From a virus, in IMG/VR virus record IMGVR_UViG_3300025108_000160, positions 1 through 37,316 of that record: a stretch of DNA of 37,316 nucleotides. The stretch is one strand, 5' to 3'. Positions 6,484 to 12,668 of the stretch are shown here, in pieces. The notes beneath the pieces are model-generated. The model did no database searches and was not told the origin of the DNA. It worked only from the letters and a program-made list of their open reading frames with translations. The position numbers and the translations under genes were made by a program. How positions within the stretch are numbered: position 1 is the stretch's first letter; each line of letters begins with the position of its first letter.

Positions 6484-6719
6484 TGGGTCTTTATTGGTTC
6501 TGGTCATATCTAATTGCCTTCTGGTCAACGGTCGTCGTCAATTGCGCCAAGCCGGTCAATTGGGATAACTGTTGGCCGCCACAGGAGTGGCTGGTTCCTA
6601 CGTTCCATGACTACATTCGGTCTAAGCGTCCTTACTCTGAGGAGCGCAAGATCTTGGAGTCTGTGGAGAGCAGTAATGGACGACATGCAATGGATGATCG
6701 CGGAACACACTCTCCATGA
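6483..6719 (+). CDS. Small Trp-rich membrane protein
   Basis: The 78-aa product opens MGLYWFWSYLIAFWSTVVV, one aromatic transmembrane segment, followed by NWDNCWPPQEWLVP and a charged helical end (PYSEERKILESVE). It resembles a small cyanophage protein found next to the following gene. Its stop lies 44 bp inside that gene. Function unknown. Confidence 0.75.
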   Translation: MGLYWFWSYLIAFWSTVVVNCAKPVNWDNCWPPQEWLVPTFHDYIRSKRPYSEERKILESVESSNGRHAMDDRGTHSP

Positions 6720-6891
6720 AGAGCTGATGATGGAAAAGTCAGTTCGATCTATTTACAACACTGAAGACATTGAAGAAGTCCAGGGCTTATGCGCTGCTTT
6801 AGTTAGGCAGAATTGGCATCAACGGAAGCTTTTGAGTCAAGCGGTGAGCAAAGTTGCCGAGATGGATGCTCAGCTTGCTTGTTTGGAATAA
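6676..6891 (+). CDS. 71-aa conserved helical protein
   Basis: ATG 6676 gives MDDMQWMIAEHTLHEELMM, then EDIEEVQGLCAALVRQN and a coiled-coil-like C-terminus. It is highly helical and acidic/Met-rich, and matches a short cyanophage family of unknown function. The frame is open further upstream, but that part overlaps the previous gene with poor composition, so the internal ATG is chosen. Its end overlaps the convergent 49-aa gene by 22 bp. Confidence 0.75.
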   Translation: MDDMQWMIAEHTLHEELMMEKSVRSIYNTEDIEEVQGLCAALVRQNWHQRKLLSQAVSKVAEMDAQLACLE

Positions 6892-7019
6892 AGGCGCAAC
6901 GCCTGTTCGTAAATCCAACGAGCTTGCCAGTCTTGAGCGTGGTAACGGGTCATTCCGTTGCACGTAATTTCCCAGACCCATTGGCCATTTTTTGAGACGC
7001 GTTTGAGAGTCGGTTCCAT
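6870..7019 (-). CDS. 49-aa small conserved-looking protein
   Basis: ATG 7019 to TGA 6870 encodes MEPTLKRVSKNGQWVWEI, then CNGMTRYHAQDWQARW and IYEQALRLYS. The regular protein-like composition, with several Trp and amphipathic segments, supports a gene. GAAGAG just upstream is a possible ribosome-binding site. It is the last gene of the minus-strand recombination module and converges on the plus-strand gene ending at 6891. Function unknown. Confidence 0.65.
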   Translation of the reverse strand: MEPTLKRVSKNGQWVWEITCNGMTRYHAQDWQARWIYEQALRLYSKQAS

Positions 7020-7166
7020 CTCTTCAAGTTAGATCGAAGAGCGGGGACTTACACGAAGCGGGCATAAGGTCATTGGCATACCTCACCAGCCCTTTCGGAC
7101 GATCCCTCGGCCCAGCGCGATGGTGGGTTCCCGACTTCACTACTGGTCCGCTTGATGCCCCAAGCA

Positions 7167-7457
7167 TCAGAAATCGATGCTGTTGTTTGCCTCCGGCTTG
7201 CGTGGCTTCTGATCGCTAATAGCAAGCAACAGATAATCGTTGCCAGCTTTGCTGACCCTAGGGCGAAGGCCAGCGCGTAGCTGAACGCATTGCTCCCCCT
7301 TGTCGTTTGTGGTTTTCGGAGCGTCTTTAATCCATGCACAGAGCTTGCGAAGCTCTTCAATAGAAACCTCAGAGGAAGCCCAATAGGCTCCTTCTGTTTT
7401 TTGGTCCTTGTTGCAGTTGAACCAAAGAGTGAAAGCGTCTTGTGGAAAATCAGCCAT
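7167..7457 (-). CDS. Hypothetical protein of the recombination module
   Basis: The 96-aa protein opens MADFPQDAFTLWFNCNKDQKTEGAYWASSE, which reads like a small OB-fold or decoration-type beta protein, with a middle helix (IEELRKLCAWIKDA) and a later LRAGLRPRVSKAGNDYLLLA segment. Single-strand DNA binding would suit the neighbours (annealing protein, resolvase), but I see no defining motif. AGGTAA lies 7 bp before the ATG. The 147-bp stretch downstream to 7019 holds no gene I can support. Confidence 0.75.
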   Translation of the reverse strand: MADFPQDAFTLWFNCNKDQKTEGAYWASSEVSIEELRKLCAWIKDAPKTTNDKGEQCVQLRAGLRPRVSKAGNDYLLLAISDQKPRKPEANNSIDF

Positions 7458-7458
7458 G

Positions 7459-7653
7459 TTACTTACCTGTGAAAAAACGAGAGATGATGATTTTGAGGGC
7501 TTGATTAGCGTTATAATCGCGCTGCCTCATAAAGTCGCGAAGCTTGTCGCCAAGGCTTTCGTCGAGACGAACTTGAAACAAGTTGTGAACACGTTTGTCG
7601 TCTTGAATAGCCTGTAGTTCAGAGCGAGTTTTTCGCTTGTTGTCTTCAGGCAT
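7459..7653 (-). CDS. Ribbon-helix-helix-like small protein
   Basis: From ATG 7653 the product is 64 aa: a basic N-terminus, then NLFQVRLDESLGDKLRDFM (strand-helix) and ANQALKIIISRFF (second helix), the pattern of Arc/CopG-type DNA-binding dimers. It could repress this operon or act as an accessory recombination factor. The ATG overlaps the stop of the annealing-protein gene by 8 bp, so it is coupled. A TTG at 7662 is an alternative start. Confidence 0.75.
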   Translation of the reverse strand: MPEDNKRKTRSELQAIQDDKRVHNLFQVRLDESLGDKLRDFMRQRDYNANQALKIIISRFFTGK

Positions 7654-8347
7654 TGACGGCAAACTTGATTAGATTGGCATTCATCCAGTCTTGGTGTTTT
7701 TTGCTCGTAAGAGCAGGAGCTACTTTAGCATCAGGTTTTAGATTAAAGTCCCGTCGAAAGCTTTCACAAAAGGACGCAAGGCCCTCCGGCGTTAGCTCTT
7801 TAATCAGGCCAAGACAGAGATTGCGATCGTTTTCAGAAAGAGGCTGATTGCCATCAACTACGCCCTGAATTTTTGCGGCAGGTTTGGCGGTTGGCGTTGG
7901 TTCTCCCCGGTGAGGGTTCTCAACTTCTTCGCGTGCCCATAACTGCCAAGCAAGGCCAAACTGCGCAGCGGCTGCGGTGCATAAGCATCTTCTATGAGAG
8001 TCCGTAAGGTCTCGTGCGCTGACTTTTTCGTAGGCAACCGCATTGTTGCGGTTGTCCATAATCGCTTGAGGGAAGTCAGGCGTTCGTTCACCATTAGGGC
8101 CGGTAAAATAGCCAACAACGTAAGCCGTGCCGTTTGGAGCTTTCCAGGCATGACTAGAGTCAACGTAATGAGCAAGGCAGAACTGCCAGCCTGGAGCGTG
8201 TTCATGCAACAGGTGCATAGTGCGGCACCAATTGACATAATCAGCCTTGTAATTGCCTGTTCCTTTTTGGCTTACGTCGTCGGTTGTGATGACGTTGCCA
8301 AGATTAGGAAAGGGCTGTAACGGTGATGATGGCGCAGGGTTGTTCAT
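7646..8347 (-). CDS. Sak3/DUF1071-like single-strand annealing protein
   Basis: From ATG 8347 the product is 233 aa. The central region has ADYVNWCRTMHLLHEHAPGW, an AIMDNRNNAV segment and then DSHRRCLCTAAAAQFGLAWQLWAREE, the pattern I associate with DUF1071 (Sak3-type) annealing proteins. These bind single-stranded DNA and anneal or recombine it, usually with a nuclease and a Holliday-junction resolvase, both present in this module. The C-terminal 80 residues are a separate helical part. ATG 8374 is an alternative start with a 71-bp overlap. Confidence 0.8.
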   Translation of the reverse strand: MNNPAPSSPLQPFPNLGNVITTDDVSQKGTGNYKADYVNWCRTMHLLHEHAPGWQFCLAHYVDSSHAWKAPNGTAYVVGYFTGPNGERTPDFPQAIMDNRNNAVAYEKVSARDLTDSHRRCLCTAAAAQFGLAWQLWAREEVENPHRGEPTPTAKPAAKIQGVVDGNQPLSENDRNLCLGLIKELTPEGLASFCESFRRDFNLKPDAKVAPALTSKKHQDWMNANLIKFAVNA

Positions 8348-8789
8348 TTTCGAGAGTGAAACGTCGGTGGGCATAAAGGCTTACAAATTGAGAATCGTCA
8401 TTGACAACGTTTGCAGTGTCGAGACTGTCAAATACAGCACGGCAAAGCTTGTCTAGGTCTCCAATCCTTTTAGAGCAGTGGGTAGGGGCTGATGCTTTTA
8501 AGCTGCCGTTTTTATTGAAATGTGATTTTGGGCGATCAAAAACGAAAGCAATGGAGGCAGACATCGGCTTGTCTACTATGGCATACCACCCATCAGGCAG
8601 TGACTCCTTTGCGGCTAAAGCAACAGTTTGCCGCCATGGCTTACAGCGTTTTGAAGACTCCAAAAGGATGCCTCTGCCAACGTGTCGCTTGCTGCCCTGT
8701 GGGGCTGGCTTGCCAAACACTACAAAGGTGAAACTGTTAATGAATTTGCCCCCAATTGCTTGGCCGTGGTTTTTGCTCGCGGAGAGCAA
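8304..8789 (-). CDS. rusA: RusA-like Holliday junction resolvase
   Basis: The frame (161 aa) begins with TTG at 8789 and reaches the RusA domain at FTFVVFGKPAPQGSKRHVG. It contains the acidic signature GDLDKLCRAVFDSL and VVNDDSQF, matching the metal-binding aspartates of RusA. The enzyme cuts four-way junctions formed during recombination or replication. No ATG exists before the first beta-strand, so TTG is the best start. It overlaps the upstream gene by 53 bp and the downstream gene by 44 bp. Confidence 0.86.
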   Translation of the reverse strand: MLSASKNHGQAIGGKFINSFTFVVFGKPAPQGSKRHVGRGILLESSKRCKPWRQTVALAAKESLPDGWYAIVDKPMSASIAFVFDRPKSHFNKNGSLKASAPTHCSKRIGDLDKLCRAVFDSLDTANVVNDDSQFVSLYAHRRFTLENEQPCAIITVTALS

Positions 8790-9048
8790 AGAAGCCTTGA
8801 AGCTCAGGGTAAGAGTTCATAACTTCTCTTGCTGCAAAAGCTCTGTGGTTGTTGTTGACTTTCAAGCCAAAATCTCCAGTTGAATGGCGCGTTTCCCAAC
8901 GCAAGGCTTCAAACAGGCCGTTGATGCTGTAACGGTTATGGCCAAGGCTTTTTAACTCAAGAGCCATTTCTGCAAGCTTGGGAATCAAGAAAGGATTTTG
9001 TTTCTTGCAAGCGTGCCATTGAAGTTCAAGCTTGCTAGGAACGGTCAT
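8737..9048 (-). CDS. Conserved phage hypothetical protein of the recombination module
   Basis: The 103-aa protein is basic, with NPFLIPKLAEMALELKSLGHNRYSINGLFEALRWET, then FGLKVNNNHRAFAAREVMNSYPEL. I recall phage proteins with the same 'INGLFEALRWE...NNNHRAxYAR' arrangement, typically near replication or resolvase genes, and consistent with a winged-helix DNA-binding role. Function not established. ATG 9048 overlaps the upstream stop by 14 bp. Confidence 0.78.
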   Translation of the reverse strand: MTVPSKLELQWHACKKQNPFLIPKLAEMALELKSLGHNRYSINGLFEALRWETRHSTGDFGLKVNNNHRAFAAREVMNSYPELQGFFALREQKPRPSNWGQIH

Positions 9049-9526
9049 CGTTTTTTGTCTCCTCGTAAATATTGCTTTTTAAGTTGTGGCTGTGACCCAT
9101 TGCTTCAATAACTCTCATGTTTGGCTCGCAGTCTTTGCCAAGCCCAATCGTGTCAAGGTAATCATTGTTTCCAAGAGGTATTGGGGAAAATTGATCATGC
9201 GACCAAGAGTCATGGTTTATTGGAAACAAGTCATCACTGCCAGAGGTTACATCGCCTTCAAAAGCAACATATCCTTGACCAGCTTCGCCAACAAAGTCAC
9301 TAGGGTCTGCCATCAAAGAAGGAGAGCCCCATTCCCAGTCTTGAAACTTATTGTCTTTGGTTTCAAGAAAGTCTTCAACGTTTTCTCCAAGCTCATCATC
9401 GTCGTCGAAGCCTGCTTGCAGGTTGTACTCATGAAATTTTTCTTTACTGACAACAATCTCGTCAATGACGACCTTGTATCTAAGAATAGTGACGAGAGAT
9501 TCTTGATCTGGAAAGTAAGAAGTCAC
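9035..9526 (-). CDS. Acidic hypothetical protein
   Basis: GTG 9526 overlaps the upstream TGA (GTGA) and gives 163 aa. It opens MTSYFPDQESLVTILRYKVVIDEIVV, followed by a strongly acidic middle (GFDDDDELGENVEDFLE) and a long polar, Asp/Ser/Gly-rich region. A TTG at 9565 would add 13 residues inside the upstream gene. The acidity recalls DNA-mimic or disordered partner proteins, but there is no motif to support a function. Confidence 0.75.
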   Translation of the reverse strand: MTSYFPDQESLVTILRYKVVIDEIVVSKEKFHEYNLQAGFDDDDELGENVEDFLETKDNKFQDWEWGSPSLMADPSDFVGEAGQGYVAFEGDVTSGSDDLFPINHDSWSHDQFSPIPLGNNDYLDTIGLGKDCEPNMRVIEAMGHSHNLKSNIYEETKNDDRS

Positions 9527-9759
9527 TTGAGAGCCTCGCAAGCTTTTTGAATGCCAGCGTTGCAATCGCGTTGAGTCATCTGGTCAAGAGTTGATGTCAT
9601 GCAATACCAGGCAGCGCCTGACAGCAGAGCAGCAAAGATGACACTGACGACAGGAGCCGAAATGCTTGATTGGCGAAACTTTTTGCGGTTGATCGGTGTT
9701 GGCTGCTTAATGCCATGGGGGAAAAGCAAATGGACGCTTGAGGAACGGTTGGAAGTCAT
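9523..9759 (-). CDS. Small single-pass membrane protein
   Basis: The 78-aa protein has a basic N-terminus (to residue about 30), one membrane segment (APVVSVIFAALLSGAAWYC, about 35-53) and a periplasm-like tail with two Cys (DCNAGIQKACEALK) that could form a disulfide. It is the first gene after the promoter at 9797-9825, with a 5' hairpin in its leader. Function unknown. Confidence 0.78.
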   Translation of the reverse strand: MTSNRSSSVHLLFPHGIKQPTPINRKKFRQSSISAPVVSVIFAALLSGAAWYCMTSTLDQMTQRDCNAGIQKACEALK

Positions 9760-9773
9760 TTTAGTTAAGTGGT

Positions 9774-9788
9774 GAGCGATCTCCGCTC
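9774..9788 (-). promoter_or_regulatory. 5'-terminal leader hairpin
   Basis: On the minus strand GAGCG pairs with CGCTC around the loop GAGAT (9788 to 9774). It begins about 9 nt after the -10 box, so it would lie at the very 5' end of the transcript. Hairpins with GAGA loops follow the promoters at 13272 and 14274 in the same way. Confidence 0.55.
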
Positions 9789-9796
9789 TTGAGAGA

Positions 9797-9825
9797 ATAA
9801 TGGCATACCATTAATTGATTGTCAA
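9797..9825 (-). promoter_or_regulatory. Sigma70-like promoter of the minus-strand operon
   Basis: On the minus strand a perfect -35 TTGACA (9825-9820) is followed by a 17-nt spacer and -10 CATTAT (9802-9797, 4 of 6). The -35 box overlaps the stop codon of the 40-aa gene. The palindrome at 9798-9813 covers the -10 and most of the spacer. Confidence 0.75.
9798..9813. promoter_or_regulatory. Palindromic operator TAATGG-CATA-CCATTA
   Basis: This is a perfect 6-bp inverted repeat with a 4-bp centre, placed on the -10 box and spacer of the operon promoter, where a bound repressor would block RNA polymerase. A near copy (AATGG-TCTA-CCATT) overlaps the promoter at 14274-14302. Confidence 0.6.
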
Positions 9826-9944
9826 CGCTTCTTCTGTTTCTTCTTTGGCTTTTGGTATGGATCGGCCTTTATGGCCTCGACCGTCTCTTTGTATCCGGGC
9901 GGCTCCTCAATCTGCCCTTGCTTCAAGATTTCGGTCCAGTTCAT
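9822..9944 (-). CDS. 40-aa small protein with poly-Lys tail
   Basis: ATG 9944 follows the nuclease stop directly (TAAATG) and TGA is at 9822-9824. The product is MNWTEILKQGQIEEPPGYKE, then a helix and a basic end (QKPKKKQKKR). Tight coupling and a sensible composition support it. It may be a nucleic-acid-binding accessory of the nuclease, but this is only positional. Confidence 0.65.
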   Translation of the reverse strand: MNWTEILKQGQIEEPPGYKETVEAIKADPYQKPKKKQKKR

Positions 9945-10583
9945 TTAGAAGTCAGGTTGCAGCGCGTCAAAGCGGGTCAAGGCTCCACGCCATGCCTCAA
10001 GGCATTCGTCAGGCTCTTGCTCGATCACCTTGCATTTCTCAGGACCAGAAACCACCGTGACGCACTGACTGACGTAAAGCTTGGGCCAGTGTTGATTGAT
10101 CATGGCCAAGTAGCCACCAAGCTGCTCGGTTGCCGCCTTGCGGCTTGAAACGGCGTTTTTCCTTGAAACGGTTTTCAGGTCTCCCAAGATCAAAAAGGTT
10201 GGATCGTCCGCGTAGCTAATCAAAAAATCAAGCGTGCCGCCAATTGAATGGGAGCTGTTGCGAAGGCATAAGGAATACTCGCTAGCCATCAGGTTGACGT
10301 TCTTAAACAGATCGTCCTCAAGCAGCGTCTCAACCCACGGTGACCATTTGTCGTCATAAATCTGCGGCTCGCCTCGCAAATGCTTGTCAAGGCAGTCGTG
10401 AATGGTCTGTCCCCTGATAGCCCAGCCATCGGGGCCGTGCTTGTACTTTTCAAACCCAGCGCGTTGCTGAGGCGTGATGTCTACGCCTGTAACGGTAGAA
10501 ACGGAGTGAGCCAGCCATTCACCCTTGTAAAAGTAAAGATGGCGCTTGCTGTCAAAGGACAGTTCAGGGATTGGATCTAGCAT
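9945..10583 (-). CDS. RecB-type PD-(D/E)XK nuclease (Cas4/exonuclease-like)
   Basis: The 212-aa protein carries the full RecB-nuclease motif set: GQTIH (His62), GGTLDFLI (Asp119), ILGDLKT (Asp135, Lys137) and QLGGY (Gln154, Tyr158). Such phage enzymes resect DNA ends for recombination by an annealing protein, here the Sak3-like protein in the same module. It is the first gene of the minus-strand run and diverges from the 10642 gene. Its promoter overlaps an opposed one. Confidence 0.85.
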   Translation of the reverse strand: MLDPIPELSFDSKRHLYFYKGEWLAHSVSTVTGVDITPQQRAGFEKYKHGPDGWAIRGQTIHDCLDKHLRGEPQIYDDKWSPWVETLLEDDLFKNVNLMASEYSLCLRNSSHSIGGTLDFLISYADDPTFLILGDLKTVSRKNAVSSRKAATEQLGGYLAMINQHWPKLYVSQCVTVVSGPEKCKVIEQEPDECLEAWRGALTRFDALQPDF

Positions 10584-10589
10584 GGTTAC

Positions 10590-10618
10590 TTGCGTGCTCG
10601 GTCAATATGCACCATATT
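10590..10618 (+). promoter_or_regulatory. Candidate rightward promoter of the replication module
   Basis: TTGCGT (10590-10595), a 17-nt spacer and CATATT (10613-10618). The -10 is the right arm of the palindrome AATATG-CAC-CATATT. It would start transcription about 15 nt before the ATG at 10642. Confidence 0.5.
10604..10618. promoter_or_regulatory. Palindrome shared by opposed -10 boxes
   Basis: AATATG and CATATT are perfect 6-bp inverted arms around CAC. Each arm is the -10 of one of two opposed promoters. A regulator bound here could block both, or polymerase at one would exclude the other. Confidence 0.55.
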
Positions 10619-10632
10619 CAGACCTGAATCAA
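10604..10632 (-). promoter_or_regulatory. Candidate leftward promoter of the nuclease gene
   Basis: On the minus strand TTGATT (10632-10627), a 17-nt spacer and CATATT (10609-10604). The -10 is the left arm of the same palindrome as the rightward promoter, so the two overlap almost completely. Confidence 0.55.
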
Positions 10633-10641
10633 CCCCAGAAC

Positions 10642-10806
10642 ATGCCAGAAACAGATTTGTTCCAAGATGTCCGCGTTCAAATTGATCCGAGAGTCATTGC
10701 AGAGGTTGACCGAAAGAAGCCAATTGGCGTCTCCCGCACTGGTTGGGTAAATCTTCTTTTACAGCGTGCCATTGCCCAAGAGCCTGAGCCTTTGGCCCGT
10801 GACTGA
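10642..10806 (+). CDS. 54-aa ribbon-helix-helix-like protein
   Basis: ATG 10642 gives MPETDLFQDVRVQIDPRVIAE, a strand followed by a helix, then a Gly-containing turn and SRTGWVNLLLQRAIAQ, as in small Arc/CopG-type DNA-binding dimers. The long upstream open frame runs through the divergent promoter and is ignored. Being the first gene beyond the opposed promoters, it is a natural candidate to bind their palindrome. It overlaps the next gene (GTG 10799). Confidence 0.7.
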   Translation: MPETDLFQDVRVQIDPRVIAEVDRKKPIGVSRTGWVNLLLQRAIAQEPEPLARD

Positions 10807-11224
10807 TCTAAACCAAGAGCAACGGGCCTATGACTTGCTCCAATGGGTGCCCTATAGCTTGCCCAGCTTCTTTGACGATGACTTAGCAGTCATTGGTTAT
10901 TACACAGAGATTCAAGCTCAAAAGTCAGACGCAGCCCTCAAGGCTTGGGATGATGACCATTCTTTCGTTAGTAGTTCTGAGCTAACAGCGTTCAAAGAGC
11001 TAGAACGCCTAGGCGTCTATTCAAATTCAGATTTCTATTCCCCTTCAAAAGCAAAAGATGGAGCCTATTCCGAACAGCTCAAAACCCGCGCTCCAAGAGT
11101 CATTAACAGCTCTAGCCCTCCACGCCGAGAAAGTAATCCAAGCGGAGAGGGAACGGGACTGGATGCCTCTCATGCGAAACAAAGCTTTCGAGCTAGGCGC
11201 CCACGACGACGCACGCGATCCTGA
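10799..11224 (+). CDS. Hypothetical protein, long 3' overlap with the ATPase gene
   Basis: GTG 10799 overlaps the previous gene by 8 bp. The first ~90 residues look like a real protein (QRAYDLLQWVPYSLPSFFDDDLAVIGYY and a helical middle). The last ~55, which overlap the ATPase gene, are Ser/Arg/Pro-rich and look like an out-of-frame reading (ending RRPRRRTRS). The functional protein may stop making sense near 11058, so a lost stop or a frameshift is possible. The family is not recognised. Confidence 0.6.
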   Translation: MTDLNQEQRAYDLLQWVPYSLPSFFDDDLAVIGYYTEIQAQKSDAALKAWDDDHSFVSSSELTAFKELERLGVYSNSDFYSPSKAKDGAYSEQLKTRAPRVINSSSPPRRESNPSGEGTGLDASHAKQSFRARRPRRRTRS

Positions 11225-12668
11225 ACTCCAAGCCTATTTGGACGCAGCAGAACGCAGGCTTCACAAAGGCAAGGTTTACCGCGCAGGCGAAAAGCTCCAG
11301 GCCACCGAGTCTGTTTTCCTGCTTGACGGCATGATAAAAATGTGCGAGTCAAATGTCATCATTGGTCAGCCCAAGGTGGGCAAGAGTTCATTCTCAACGG
11401 GTTTAATCGCAGCTCTCCGCGATAAGCAACCGCAATTTCTTGGCCGTGATCTGTCGACTCCTGGTGAGCGGATGCCCGTTCTCGTTTTTGGTACTGATCA
11501 AAGCGAAGGTGATTGGCTGCATCTTCTGCATCGTGAAGAGCTTGTGGCGGAAGATCAAACGCTTAAGAACGATTCGATCGATTTCTTTTGCTCAATGGAA
11601 ACGGGCGAACAGTACAACTTCACAAAGGATGGATTACGCCGCATGAGAGAGGAGATCGAAAAGCATCAGTTTCCGCTGGTCATTATCGATTCACTCAGCT
11701 CAATGATGGAGCCGACCGGCATTGAGGAAAACACATCACGCTATGCCCAACCGATTAGATCCGCAATCAGTCAGCTGCGAAAAACCGGAGCCACGCTTTT
11801 GGTCATTCATCACTCAGTCAAAAGGCCAACGACTTGGGATTGGATCACCGAATGCAGAGGCAGCAGCTCAATCAGTTCTGTCTTCTCTTGGGGTGTCCTT
11901 ATGCGTTGGGTGGCGCAAGAGGAGGACGGTTTGGCTCGTACAGATAAACGGGTTGGATTTGCAGGCAAGGGACGAGGCGCTAACGAATCAGGCGGAGTTA
12001 TGGGCCAATACCTGCCAGAGGGCGGTTGGACCTATCTCGACCTGCTGGAGGCAGCGCAAAAGGTTGAACGAGCAGGTAGCCGCATCATGGAGCTAGGAGG
12101 CGTTCGAGCAAGCGTCTTTGATTACTTGACGATGCGAACTGCTCTAAAAGCTGACGTGTCTCCTGAGGAGGTTGCAACCGAGCTGAATAAGCAAATGGGT
12201 CACATCTCCAGGGAGTTGCGTTCGCTCAAAGCGAAGGGTTTAGCGGAGGTTGCCAGAGAGGAAGACACGGGCTCAAGACCACGGAAATTTTGGATGGCAA
12301 GCCCTGCTGCGATGGAATGGTCCCTGGGGGGCTCAGAAGTTGGATTTTCTGGATCTCTTGGATCTAATCCCATTAAATCCATTAAATCCAATAAATCTAA
12401 CTCTCAGGACAGTACAGCCGAACTACTGGCTGAACCATTAGATCCAACTCCTGCCGCAATAGATCCAAAGACTCCGGTCGAGATCTTTAGAGGCGGTTTC
12501 TGGGCTAACGGCTACGTTGTTCGAGACGGAATGAACCCGGACAAGATCACCGTTGAGAAGCTGGGCAGCCCTGCTGTCACGATCAGCAACCTTCGACTTG
12601 ATCTTGACGTTCGCCCTTGCCAAGCAGTCTCAGAGCTGGCTAAATCCCTTGGTCCTTTTGATTTCTAA
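11058..12668 (+). CDS. RecA-fold replication ATPase (RepA/AAA_25-like helicase)
   Basis: The 536-aa protein has Walker A GQPKVGKSS (103-111), Walker B LVIIDSLSS (Asp211), a LVIHHSVK segment (248-255) and RGSSSISS (267-274), the pattern of hexameric RepA-type helicases and AAA_25 ATPases. The C-terminal third has a winged-helix-like part (EVATELNKQMGHISRELRSLKAKGL) and a low-complexity linker with (I/N)KS repeats. It is the best candidate for the replicative helicase or helicase loader. No DNA polymerase or primase is visible. Its gene contains iteron-like repeats (12342-12396). Confidence 0.86.
   Translation: MEPIPNSSKPALQESLTALALHAEKVIQAERERDWMPLMRNKAFELGAHDDARDPELQAYLDAAERRLHKGKVYRAGEKLQATESVFLLDGMIKMCESNVIIGQPKVGKSSFSTGLIAALRDKQPQFLGRDLSTPGERMPVLVFGTDQSEGDWLHLLHREELVAEDQTLKNDSIDFFCSMETGEQYNFTKDGLRRMREEIEKHQFPLVIIDSLSSMMEPTGIEENTSRYAQPIRSAISQLRKTGATLLVIHHSVKRPTTWDWITECRGSSSISSVFSWGVLMRWVAQEEDGLARTDKRVGFAGKGRGANESGGVMGQYLPEGGWTYLDLLEAAQKVERAGSRIMELGGVRASVFDYLTMRTALKADVSPEEVATELNKQMGHISRELRSLKAKGLAEVAREEDTGSRPRKFWMASPAAMEWSLGGSEVGFSGSLGSNPIKSIKSNKSNSQDSTAELLAEPLDPTPAAIDPKTPVEIFRGGFWANGYVVRDGMNPDKITVEKLGSPAVTISNLRLDLDVRPCQAVSELAKSLGPFDF
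12342..12396 (+). repeat. 9-bp periodic repeats inside the ATPase gene, possible replication origin
   Basis: Three units starting GGAT (12342, 12351, 12360) are followed by CCATTAAAT (12370), CCATTAAAT (12379) and CCAATAAAT (12388). Further AGATCCAA copies lie near 12440 and 12461. The stretch is A+T-rich and codes for a flexible linker. Phage lambda has its origin as iterons inside the O initiator gene, which is the precedent for reading this as an origin. Confidence 0.45.

Noticed and set aside
7070-7360. 96-aa minus-strand frame overlapping the 7167-7457 gene
   Set aside because: It overlaps a better gene in another frame on the same strand and has low-complexity Ser/Arg content.
8401-8883. 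160-aa plus-strand open frame
   Set aside because: Antisense to the RusA-like gene, which carries the catalytic aspartate motifs on the minus strand.
9086-9550. 154-aa plus-strand open frame
   Set aside because: Antisense to the acidic hypothetical gene at 9035-9526, whose overlaps with neighbours (GTGA at the start, 14 bp at the end) support the minus strand.
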